A DNA stretch of 13,288 nucleotides. It comes from FEN-987 sp035524675. GTDB taxonomy: Archaea; Thermoproteota; Bathyarchaeia; 40CM-2-53-6. The position numbers and the translations under genes were made by a program. The notes below the pieces were generated by a model. That model did no database searches. It was not told the origin of the DNA and saw nothing but the letters and a program-made list of their open reading frames with translations. Location of the stretch: assembly GCA_035524675.1 (NCBI GenBank), contig DATKOK010000149.1, forward strand, positions 1 to 13,288, read 5' to 3'. This document shows, piece after piece, positions 1 through 6,817 of the stretch. Positions within the stretch are counted from its first letter, which is position 1. Each line of letters begins with the position of its first letter.

Positions 1-472
1 TTGATCTTCAAACCTTGGTCCACATAATCCACCTCTACATGTTCTTATTTGGTAGTATTGTGCTATTTATGTATTTCTTTGGGTCCTGATACCAAATTAC
101 GGCAAATTAATGCGTAATACTAAGGAAGAATTGCATCTGACTCGCCTCATGTGAGCTGGAAAACGCCGTTTTTGTCCAAAAAAACTCAAAATACAAACTA
201 AAACACCGCAATACTATCCAATATGGCAGGATATGGTAAAGATTGGTTTTCCCAGTCGTTAGCGCATCCGTACTTACCTTTGCATAAGGCAGGTGTGGAG
301 GCTCAGGACCCTGGTAAATGAGCCTAGATTGTTGAGATTATGGTGACCGAATACAGGCTCGATAGATTGCGCCGTAACGTGAAATCCTCTCGACAAGGTC
401 GAGTTTGCACATATACGACCGAATCAATTAGACAAAAGGCGCAGAGCCGCCGCAGTGCAAACGAAGTTGATT
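1..472. other. Gene-poor left flank
   Basis: I see no well-supported gene here. The sequence is AT-rich, with an A-rich tract around 176-206. One short open stretch enters from the left edge on the plus strand (frame beginning at base 3, stop TGA at 87-89) and encodes about 28 mostly hydrophobic residues. It could be the last membrane helix of a gene starting outside the window, but T-rich DNA gives such peptides by chance. An open frame at 340-606 has an arginine- and serine-rich composition unlike a folded protein and overlaps the secreted-protein gene out of frame, so it is treated as spurious. A perfect 6-bp inverted repeat lies at 389-403. Confidence 0.5.
389..403. repeat. Short inverted repeat (hairpin) upstream of secreted protein
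   Basis: CTCGAC and GTCGAG form a perfect 6-bp stem around a 3-base AAG loop. It lies about 50-85 bases before the two candidate starts of the small secreted protein. It could be a regulator-binding site or an RNA hairpin. A 6-bp palindrome is expected by chance at this scale, so function is unproven. Confidence 0.25.
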
Positions 473-856
473 ATGCACACTCTGCCACGCTGTATTGCAG
501 CCTTTGTCATCTCCCTAGTGGTTCTGTCAGGATTGCAATTCGTACCGGCCCAGAGCGCTGCAGGAAATGGACTAGCAACGCTTCAAGGCATGGTGTCTGG
601 GTTTGATGAATTTGGCGACCGAATGCCTCTGTCTTGGGTCAGACTCAACGCGACCAGCAAATCATTCAACCTGACGGCCTATACAGGGCTTAACGGACGA
701 TACGTGATGGTCCTCCCGCCGGGAGCTTACATCGTCACCACTTTCATGCAAGGCTACTTGAGCCAAAGCACCAATGTAACGGTCGCAGCCGGCGATGTTG
801 TTCTGCACGATTTCATGTTGCGCTCGGTTTTCTCAATCAGTCCTTCCCCGTCATAA
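473..856 (+). CDS. Short secreted protein with carboxypeptidase-regulatory-like domain
   Basis: Predicted secreted protein of 127 residues from the ATG at 473. An in-frame GTG at 455 would add six residues (MQTKLI), and I cannot decide between them because neither has a clear ribosome-binding site. The N-terminus is a signal peptide: a short arginine-containing start, a hydrophobic core (IAAFVISLVVLSGL), then a small-residue cleavage region near PAQSA. The rest fits one carboxypeptidase-regulatory-like beta-sandwich: an opening GMVSG strand, LSWVRLNATS, then the hallmark NGRYVMVLPPGAY turn, an aromatic GY strand, and a closing DVVLHDFML strand. Such domains are common binding or spacer modules on archaeal surface proteins. 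It ends soon afterwards in SISPSPS, which resembles the start of a Pro/Ser linker, and no membrane anchor follows in any frame. It may be a free secreted module or a shortened relic of a longer surface protein. Confidence 0.72.
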   Translation: MHTLPRCIAAFVISLVVLSGLQFVPAQSAAGNGLATLQGMVSGFDEFGDRMPLSWVRLNATSKSFNLTAYTGLNGRYVMVLPPGAYIVTTFMQGYLSQSTNVTVAAGDVVLHDFMLRSVFSISPSPS

Positions 857-872
857 CCTTGGTTAGCCAAGG
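857..872. terminator. Hairpin directly after the secreted-protein stop codon
   Basis: CCTTGG and CCAAGG form a perfect 6-bp stem with a TTAG loop, starting one base after the TAA stop at 854-856. The position suggests a 3'-end RNA hairpin or a transcription end between two convergent genes (the secreted protein and the zinc-finger protein). There is no U-tract after it, so a classical intrinsic terminator is not supported. Confidence 0.3.
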
Positions 873-937
873 CCTTACAACATGCGGCCAGATGATTAGC
901 GATGATTCACGTCGCATCAGAAGAATCCATGGCGGCA

Positions 938-1102
938 TCATTCTGGAGTGAATACGGCTCGCTTCTTGATGGCAGTAGAGGAGTTTGAATGGGTTCGGCA
1001 GTAGTCTTCGCACTCGTTAGCGGTGAGTTCATTCGCGTATCCTGAGGCACAGATCTCGCATAGGTATATCCTTCTTCCAACATAACTTATCGCCATAACC
1101 AT
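938..1102 (-). CDS. Small zinc-finger-like protein, 54 residues
   Basis: A short minus-strand gene in what would otherwise look like an empty spacer. It reads from ATG at 1102 (or ATG at 1096, two residues shorter) to TGA at 938-940. An in-frame TGA at 1109-1111 bounds it upstream. The protein has a compact cysteine pattern: C15-x2-C18, then C31, C35 and H38 within NECEDYCRTH, followed by a basic tail IKKRAVFTPE. This C-x2-C-x12-C-x3-C-x2-H arrangement resembles very small archaeal zinc-binding proteins with a CE-x-C start, an A-x-x-CE-x-(Y/W)C-x-x-H middle and an EI-x-x-(H/R)AV end; that likeness is from memory of the family, not a search. It probably binds one zinc ion and may contact nucleic acid or protein; the role is unknown. 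It is convergent with the upstream secreted-protein gene and divergent from the 675-residue surface-protein gene. Confidence 0.7.
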   Translation of the reverse strand: MVMAISYVGRRIYLCEICASGYANELTANECEDYCRTHSNSSTAIKKRAVFTPE

Positions 1103-1211
1103 CGGCGCTCACCATGCGGCTATTAGTTCGAAGACACACGCTAGTAATTAATGTGAGATCAGTAGAGTCTTTGGAGCTCCAATTATCATCATAACCAGCT
1201 GGTTCAATCAA

Positions 1212-3239
1212 TTGAAGGTTCTGTTGTCTGCGTTCCTAATCCTCATCGTCTTGACTTCCGCATCAGCCCAATCCTCTTCGACGACTCTCGCCACTGTCAA
1301 CGACCCTGCCTCGCGGTATTTCCAGGCTGCTATCCAAGCCGCAGACTGGATAAGCTCCTTCCAAGTGACGCCGTTGTCTTCGAACTGGGGAATACCATAT
1401 CCTGATCAGCGTGCTTGGGGGCTAGACCCGTTCTACTATTCTAATGGGACGATAACAGCAGATACAAACGAGATTCAAGCAGGATCAAGACAGCAGCATG
1501 CTTTTCTCATTGCAGGGCACGATGCAGGTGAAGGGTCCGACGCAGCCCTCAACGCATACCTCGCAACACACGATCCAAAGTACCTCAGAATCTTCCAAGT
1601 TTACTACGGTTACTTCCAACGGTCGCAACTTCCCAATAACCTAACGCAGTCGAGTAACCAAGCTTCCGTGAACGGCTACTGGCCCGAACAGGCAAGCGTG
1701 CAAACTGGACCCGACAATGTATTCGGTACAAGCGACGACCAAGTACAATTAGTACCAGCATTTCCTGCCGCAGAACACGGCAATCCGATAGCGGCAACCC
1801 TGATCGCCTACTATCGATTGACCAACGATTCAACAACGCTGAACATGCTGAACCGATACGGCAATTGGCTGCTCCATGATCAAATTCATTCCGGAGAATA
1901 CGCGGGTGCATTTCCCGTCACTCAATATTACTTGACGATCGGTTGGAAACCGCGAATGTTTGAGACAACTGAATCCGCATGGATACTGTGCGAACTCTAC
2001 ACGATCTCCGGTAATCGAACGTACCTGAATGCCGCCATCGCCGCGGGCACATATATGCTCTCGAGGCAATTCACTGCATCAAATGACGCTCGAGTCGAGG
2101 GGGCACTTCCATATGAGTGGAATCGCACCAAGTACAACCGTAGCGTCTCCACGAACCACGCCGGGTTTACACTCTTGGCTTGGACCCAACTGTATCGATT
2201 GACTGGCGATACTCGGTTCCTCACAGCCGCTCAGCGCTACGCCGAGTGGTTACTAGGGTTCCAAATCACTACAAGAAGTACTTCTTGGGGCGATCACACT
2301 TACTCAAATGATACGATGGCCATTGGTGGCTACTACTACGGTTACGACACAGACCTGCACACATTCGGATGGCGAGTTGCACTATCTCTTTGGAGCGCTG
2401 CGTACGCGATTCCGGGTCTAATACTACTGAATCGAGTAACTGGAGATCAGAGATATCTTCAGTCAGCAGAACTAGCAGCCGAATGGCTCTTGAAGATGCG
2501 GTTCGCCGACCAGCTACTCGTCCCACTCCAATCATTAGCGATCATCAAGTATGTTGTCTCGAGCTGGTGGGGACTATACCCTCAATTCTATCAACCAAGC
2601 ACGGAAGAAGTCCAGAAGTCCGGAATAACCAACTACGTCAATCAAGCCCAGAGGAACCCGCACAGCATAGCTGAGCACAATCTTACGTGGTTCGAGCAGA
2701 CATTCAATGTAAGTTTCAATCAAATTGACTACCAGATGGCTAGCCGCGGACCGCAGTACATGAAAATGATATGGAGTTGGTGGCCAAGTGTAGGCTTCGA
2801 ACCGAGATACGGCGGAGACGTCGCTGTCGGACAATTCACGATTGCAAACTACATGAAATATAATGAAACTATTGAAGCGGCTCACGCGCTAATCCAAGCC
2901 CTATCCCAACAGGTCAACAACACGCAGACCCTCCCGTACAACCTGACCCGATCCGTCAAAGAAGCTGAGGAATTACTGGATCAGGCCACGCAGGACTATA
3001 ACGACGGTTGGTTCCCCATCGCTACTGCAAAACTCGAGAAGGCAACGGACCTCGCGATGAATCTCACGAATATCATTGCTCCGCTCGCAGAAGCAACGCG
3101 GAGGATTCAAGGCGAGCTTACAATTACGGTCGTTGTCATATCGACACTCCTCATAGCTTCAAATTACTATTGGTACAGACATCTCAAGAAACCTAAACGT
3201 GTTCGCAAGGGCCGTTCTAGCAGAACCAAAGCGTCGTGA
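1212..3239 (+). CDS. Membrane-anchored extracellular helical-toroid protein (glycosidase-like fold), function unknown
   Basis: A 675-residue surface protein. The TTG start at 1212 gives an ideal signal peptide (Lys2, hydrophobic run to about residue 15, cleavage near SASAQ at 16-20); an in-frame TAA at 1149-1151 limits extension and no ATG precedes it. The body has repeated helix pairs of the type x-AA-x-x-A-x-W-(I/L)-x-x-(F/Q): about residues 36-50, 208-223, 270-287, 336-351 and 414-430. That pattern is typical of (alpha/alpha) toroid enzymes such as six-hairpin glycosidases or uronyl epimerases. Residues 166-176 (GPDNVFGTSDD) resemble a calcium-binding Asp loop. Trp/Tyr-rich stretches (451-460, 521-524) could bind glycans. 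Thirteen N-x-S/T sequons (N78 to N617) all lie before a single membrane helix at about 636-654. A strongly basic tail follows, giving an outside-N, inside-C topology. Residues 551-620 look like a stalk of helices. No catalytic acid can be named with confidence. It ends 36 bases from the convergent RACo gene. Confidence 0.72.
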   Translation: MKVLLSAFLILIVLTSASAQSSSTTLATVNDPASRYFQAAIQAADWISSFQVTPLSSNWGIPYPDQRAWGLDPFYYSNGTITADTNEIQAGSRQQHAFLIAGHDAGEGSDAALNAYLATHDPKYLRIFQVYYGYFQRSQLPNNLTQSSNQASVNGYWPEQASVQTGPDNVFGTSDDQVQLVPAFPAAEHGNPIAATLIAYYRLTNDSTTLNMLNRYGNWLLHDQIHSGEYAGAFPVTQYYLTIGWKPRMFETTESAWILCELYTISGNRTYLNAAIAAGTYMLSRQFTASNDARVEGALPYEWNRTKYNRSVSTNHAGFTLLAWTQLYRLTGDTRFLTAAQRYAEWLLGFQITTRSTSWGDHTYSNDTMAIGGYYYGYDTDLHTFGWRVALSLWSAAYAIPGLILLNRVTGDQRYLQSAELAAEWLLKMRFADQLLVPLQSLAIIKYVVSSWWGLYPQFYQPSTEEVQKSGITNYVNQAQRNPHSIAEHNLTWFEQTFNVSFNQIDYQMASRGPQYMKMIWSWWPSVGFEPRYGGDVAVGQFTIANYMKYNETIEAAHALIQALSQQVNNTQTLPYNLTRSVKEAEELLDQATQDYNDGWFPIATAKLEKATDLAMNLTNIIAPLAEATRRIQGELTITVVVISTLLIASNYYWYRHLKKPKRVRKGRSSRTKAS

Positions 3240-3249
3240 AGGGTACAAA

Positions 3250-3263
3250 GCCGATTTTTCGGC
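3250..3263. terminator. Hairpin between two convergent genes
   Basis: GCCGA and TCGGC form a 5-bp stem with a TTTT loop in the 36-base gap between the stop codons of the surface-protein gene (3239) and the RACo gene (3276). Its symmetry means it could act on transcripts from both sides. The stem is short, so this is a weak call based mainly on position. Confidence 0.3.
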
Positions 3264-3275
3264 CGCGACAGCCGG

Positions 3276-5174
3276 TCATTCCGTTGCGTTCTTATGGGGA
3301 ATGTAAAGCGCATTCAGGAATTCGTGTTGAAAGTTCGGGTCAGCCGCAAGTTCGACGTACTCCATATTCTGCGCGATCTTAACCGCCTCCGCACGTTCTT
3401 CCTTTGATAGCAGGCACATTCGTGCTCCAGACCCTGCTGTATTTCCCACGAAAGATATGTACCCGAGTGGAATGTCGGGGTACATTCCGATCGTTCGCGC
3501 ACTATGCGCGTCGACATAAGTCCCGAATGCTCCTGCCACGAACATCTTCTTGATGTCTCGCATGCTGACGTTTAGATGTCGAGAGAGTATGGTGATTCCA
3601 GAATAGATTGTTGCTTTGGCGAGTTTGATCTCTTCGATATCACGTTGTGTAATCACTATATCCTGTTTTGTGTCAGTTTCTTCCTTCCATGCAAGGACGT
3701 ACTCGGCCGTGGAACCTGATTTTCTGAGTCGCTTTGAGTTACGGTTTGCCACGATTCGCCCCTCGTAGCTCAGCAGCCCCGTGTTGCGCAAGCTCGCGAT
3801 CGCGTCGACCACGCCGGAGCCACATATGCCTCGTGGTTTTTGGTCACCTATCGTGCTATATTCTGCCTCCAGCGTGGCAGGATCTATCCACACTCTTTCT
3901 ATCGCTCCAACCTCGGCGCGCATTCCATGTTTTAGGCAGGCTCCCTCGAAGGCCGGGCCAGAAGGCGAGGAGCACGATACCAGACGCTTATCGTCCCCGA
4001 GAACTATCTCCGTGTTGGTGCCTATGTCGACGAGAAGCGATAACTTTGACATTCTGTGTATCCGGGTCGCCAACACGTCAGCAACGGCATCTGCACCCAC
4101 AAAACCCGCGACGTTTGGTAGCGCGTCCAGAACGCATCCAGGATTTGCTTTCAAACCTACTTCTTCCGCGAGCACTCGATAAGGTGCTCGAATGGCAGGC
4201 GTATACGGGGCACGCGCAACGTATTTCGGCGGAATCCCAAGGAAGATGTGATGCATTGCCGTGTTGCCAGCGATGACAATGTGGAATAGTTCATTGGGTT
4301 CCACGCGTGCATCTTCGCAGCATCTTTGGATAAGCGAATTTGCAGCCTGAATGACCTCGAGTTGTAGCGTGAGAAGTTCGTTCTCGCCTTTGGAAGCATA
4401 GGAGATTCTGGAGATTACGTCTCCTCCAAACGAAACCTGTGGGTTTGTCATCGACGCTCTGGCCACCACGGTCCCCGAATTCAAGTCCACTAAGTAGCCG
4501 GCTAGTTTTGTCGTTCCGATATCTAGTGCGAAGCCATACAGCCGGTCATCCGTGCGCCCCGGTTCAATCCAGAGGACCTCCCCCTCCTCCGAGAGGGTTA
4601 CTGTAACTTGCCATCCACCCTTGCGAATGGCTTCAGGGAGCACTTTGAGAGCAGGGTATCCTACCGTCAGCCTGGTCGAAGAATACTCTTCACGTAAGAC
4701 TCGCGCAAGTCGTTCGAAATCAGCCATGAAATCGGTCAGTGACGCTTTGGGTAAATCGACGAATTGCTTCCTAACCATGGGTGATATGTTTACCGGGGGT
4801 TGGATTCCTGCTACTAAGAGCTGCTGTGCGGCTGTGAGGCTTTCAGGTGGAACATTGAGCGTAATCGTTCCCGCACTAGCAATCTTGGCGCAGCACGATA
4901 TCCTGAACCCCTGTGCAATATCCACCTCTGAAAGTGACATGCGTTCGAGGTCGACTACTGGAGATACGTGACTCGCTCCCGAAACCACCTCAACCCTGCA
5001 TTTGCCGCATACGCCCCGTCCTGCACACACATTTGATACCTGGAGTCGAGCAGAAAGGACTGCGTCAAGAAGTGTCCTTCCAATCGCGATCTTCACCTCT
5101 CTTTTTTCGGCAGGAAACTGTACTACAGCTTCCGCTGTGCTACTAGTAGCCACCTTGCTATCGACAATATCCAT
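3276..5174 (-). CDS. RACo-type reductive activator of corrinoid protein ([2Fe-2S] plus ASKHA/DUF4445)
   Basis: ATP-dependent activator that returns oxidised Co(II) corrinoid protein to the active Co(I) state. The 632-residue length matches the RACo family. Residues 17-110 form a plant-type ferredoxin domain with C50-x5-C56-x2-C59 and a fourth ligand at C94 or C95, so a [2Fe-2S] cluster is expected. Residues 130-205 are the linker/middle part. From about 213 follows the ASKHA ATPase module: DIGTTK (218-223), a second phosphate loop DIGTNTE (383-389), IAGNTAMHH (301-309), GICGSG (449-454), and the family C-terminal signatures VAGAFGTYVDA (546-556) and SFVGNTAGSGA (574-584). Methanogen RamA uses C-terminal 4Fe-4S motifs, which are absent here, so this is the acetogen-like architecture. 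It starts at ATG 5174, divergent from the PLP enzyme, with no Shine-Dalgarno site. Its partner here is presumably the corrinoid protein that serves the MttB homologue at 8607-10055. Confidence 0.93.
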   Translation of the reverse strand: MDIVDSKVATSSTAEAVVQFPAEKREVKIAIGRTLLDAVLSARLQVSNVCAGRGVCGKCRVEVVSGASHVSPVVDLERMSLSEVDIAQGFRISCCAKIASAGTITLNVPPESLTAAQQLLVAGIQPPVNISPMVRKQFVDLPKASLTDFMADFERLARVLREEYSSTRLTVGYPALKVLPEAIRKGGWQVTVTLSEEGEVLWIEPGRTDDRLYGFALDIGTTKLAGYLVDLNSGTVVARASMTNPQVSFGGDVISRISYASKGENELLTLQLEVIQAANSLIQRCCEDARVEPNELFHIVIAGNTAMHHIFLGIPPKYVARAPYTPAIRAPYRVLAEEVGLKANPGCVLDALPNVAGFVGADAVADVLATRIHRMSKLSLLVDIGTNTEIVLGDDKRLVSCSSPSGPAFEGACLKHGMRAEVGAIERVWIDPATLEAEYSTIGDQKPRGICGSGVVDAIASLRNTGLLSYEGRIVANRNSKRLRKSGSTAEYVLAWKEETDTKQDIVITQRDIEEIKLAKATIYSGITILSRHLNVSMRDIKKMFVAGAFGTYVDAHSARTIGMYPDIPLGYISFVGNTAGSGARMCLLSKEERAEAVKIAQNMEYVELAADPNFQHEFLNALYIPHKNATE

Positions 5175-5269
5175 ACGTCAAACGATTAAGAGGGTTTCGA
5201 CACGCGCGAACCCAATGATTCAAGATTTCTGACTCCGACCCTAACCTCAACTGGCAACACATAACATGG

Positions 5270-5276
5270 TTTAATT
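5270..5276 (+). promoter_or_regulatory. TATA-like box for the PLP enzyme gene
   Basis: TTTAATT lies about 36 bases before the ATG at 5309. With the usual archaeal spacing of about 26 bases, transcription would begin near 5299 and leave a leader of about 10 bases, consistent with the absence of a Shine-Dalgarno site. Confidence 0.4.
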
Positions 5277-5308
5277 GTAATGGTCGCAACCGAAATGCAC
5301 GTTCACCA

Positions 5309-6652
5309 ATGTGCGGACAAACTATCAAGTCACAAGAGATGTTCAAGAGAGCAATCCAAGTAGTCCCAGGAGGAGTACACAGTAACGCGAGGTACCTCAC
5401 CCCGTATCCGTTGTACTTTCTAAAAGCCGAAGGTAACAAGATATGGGATGTTGACGGAAATGAATACTTAGACTACTTTGTGAATCACGGCGCAATCGTT
5501 CTAGGACACCGATACCAGAAAGTCGAGAACGCTGTAAGAACTCAAATGGAATCTGGCCTCGCGGCAGGATACGAATCAGAACTCACCGTGAGCACCACTG
5601 AAGATCTAGTTCGAATGATTCCACGCGCGGAGATGGCGAGATTCGCTGGTTCAGGTTCCGATGCGGTAATGTCCTCTATACACATTGCCAGAGGCTACAC
5701 CGGAAGAAAGAACATACTCAAGATGGAAGGCGCTTGGCACGGCACATATGATTACGCCTGCGCCAGCTACCGTTCCCCTCTAGCAAAGGCAGGACCTAAG
5801 AAGAACCCGCGCACAATTCCCGAATCAACAGGATTCGTACATGAAGATATCATTAAGCACACGATCATAGCACCGTTCAATGACGCCGCGGCCCTTGAAA
5901 AGATCGTCAAGAAGAACAAGAGGAACTTAGCCGCAGTCTTAGTGGAACCTATAATTCACAACTCAGGAGCCATCATGCCGAAGGAAGGCTATCTAAACGC
6001 GGTCCGCGAAATTACCGCGAAACATGACATTCTCCTAATAATCGACGAGGTGATAACTGGTTTCCGCGGTGCTCCAGGAGGCGTACAGGAGTACTACGGC
6101 ATCGAGGCCGACCTGGCAACATATGGGAAAGCTATTGCCAACGGCTACCCTGTCGCAGCAATTGTTGGGAAGAAGGACGTCCTCGAGGCCGCTGGCCCTG
6201 ACACGAAATCCTCGATCGGCGGCTTTGGAGGAGTCATATACGGAGGAACATTCCACGCCCACCACCTAGCCATAGCCGCATGCAAGGCAACCATGGCGGA
6301 ATTGAAGGACGGTAAAGTAGCAAGGCAATTGAACGATCTGACTGAGACGCTCAAGAAAGGCGTCCAGGAAATCTCCCGCGAGAGTCACCTAAACATGAGG
6401 GTTGATGGTTTAGGAGGCGAATTCACCATCTACTTCAGCGACCGCTCTCCATCAAACTACCGAGAAGCCATCGCCACAGATGGGGGGAACGGAGCGAAAT
6501 TCCTGAGTCTACAGAGATACCTCCAACAAAACGGTGTCAGGCTGCTCCCGAGGCACATCTATCATCACGGATTCTCGTACTCGCACACAAGAGAGGACAT
6601 AGAACGACTACTCCAAGGCATCCGAGAATGGACCACCCAATCGCAGAAATAG
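5309..6652 (+). CDS. Class III PLP aminotransferase/aminomutase, glutamate-1-semialdehyde aminomutase-like
   Basis: A 447-residue cytosolic PLP enzyme of fold type I, class III. The N-terminus (EMFKRA, then VPGGVHSNAR at 19-28) is the classic opening of the glutamate-1-semialdehyde 2,1-aminomutase group. Other visible landmarks are WDVDGNEYLDY (46-56), the cofactor phosphate loop GSGSDAV (114-120), the aromatic/His stacking segment AWHGTYD (142-148), the PLP-nitrogen Asp in IIDEV (D246), and the Schiff-base lysine K274 in TYGKAIANG. The dimer-partner phosphate loop reads GGTFHAHHLA (312-321) where the heme enzyme usually has GT-x-SGNP-x-A, and the lysine region also differs. I therefore favour a catabolic aminotransferase or aminomutase of unknown substrate over the heme-pathway enzyme. 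No heme genes are nearby. ATG 5309 is the first usable start; no start codon precedes it in frame back to 5261. Confidence 0.85.
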   Translation: MCGQTIKSQEMFKRAIQVVPGGVHSNARYLTPYPLYFLKAEGNKIWDVDGNEYLDYFVNHGAIVLGHRYQKVENAVRTQMESGLAAGYESELTVSTTEDLVRMIPRAEMARFAGSGSDAVMSSIHIARGYTGRKNILKMEGAWHGTYDYACASYRSPLAKAGPKKNPRTIPESTGFVHEDIIKHTIIAPFNDAAALEKIVKKNKRNLAAVLVEPIIHNSGAIMPKEGYLNAVREITAKHDILLIIDEVITGFRGAPGGVQEYYGIEADLATYGKAIANGYPVAAIVGKKDVLEAAGPDTKSSIGGFGGVIYGGTFHAHHLAIAACKATMAELKDGKVARQLNDLTETLKKGVQEISRESHLNMRVDGLGGEFTIYFSDRSPSNYREAIATDGGNGAKFLSLQRYLQQNGVRLLPRHIYHHGFSYSHTREDIERLLQGIREWTTQSQK

Positions 6653-6817
6653 TAAGCTTCCATACCCTAAATCTACGAAGAGAAACATGAACCACGAACC
6701 CAAGAAAAGCGATCTCACCGCTCGACGTAGGCCTGCCTTACACCGCTACCTGCTGTACACTCATTCTCTCAGAGCGCGATCGATTTGTCAATAGGCTATT
6801 CAAAGAGATGAGCGTGA
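6653..6817. other. Spacer between PLP enzyme and first LarA homologue
   Basis: This 165-base spacer holds no convincing gene. A 35-codon open frame from ATG 6687 is arginine-rich and unlike a real protein. I see no clear terminator or strong TATA box, so I cannot tell whether the LarA gene has its own promoter. Confidence 0.4.

Noticed and set aside
3..89. Hydrophobic peptide entering from the left edge
   Set aside because: It could be a final membrane helix of an outside gene, but 28 codons in T-rich DNA give no reliable coding signal.
340..606. 88-codon plus-strand open frame
   Set aside because: It is arginine/serine-rich with no fold or motif and overlaps, in another frame, the signal peptide of the better-supported secreted protein.
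1029..1211. 60-codon minus-strand open frame upstream of the surface protein
   Set aside because: It shows no recognisable pattern and overlaps the small zinc-finger gene, whose Cys/His pattern is much stronger evidence of coding.
3734..4276. 180- and 133-codon plus-strand frames within the RACo gene
   Set aside because: They are antisense to highly conserved RACo coding sequence and have the low-complexity Arg/Ser/Pro composition of reverse-strand shadows.
5309..6652. Assignment of the PLP enzyme as true HemL for heme biosynthesis
   Set aside because: Active-site loops differ from the canonical enzyme and no tetrapyrrole-synthesis gene is adjacent; the UroD-like protein nearby looks like a methyltransferase relative.
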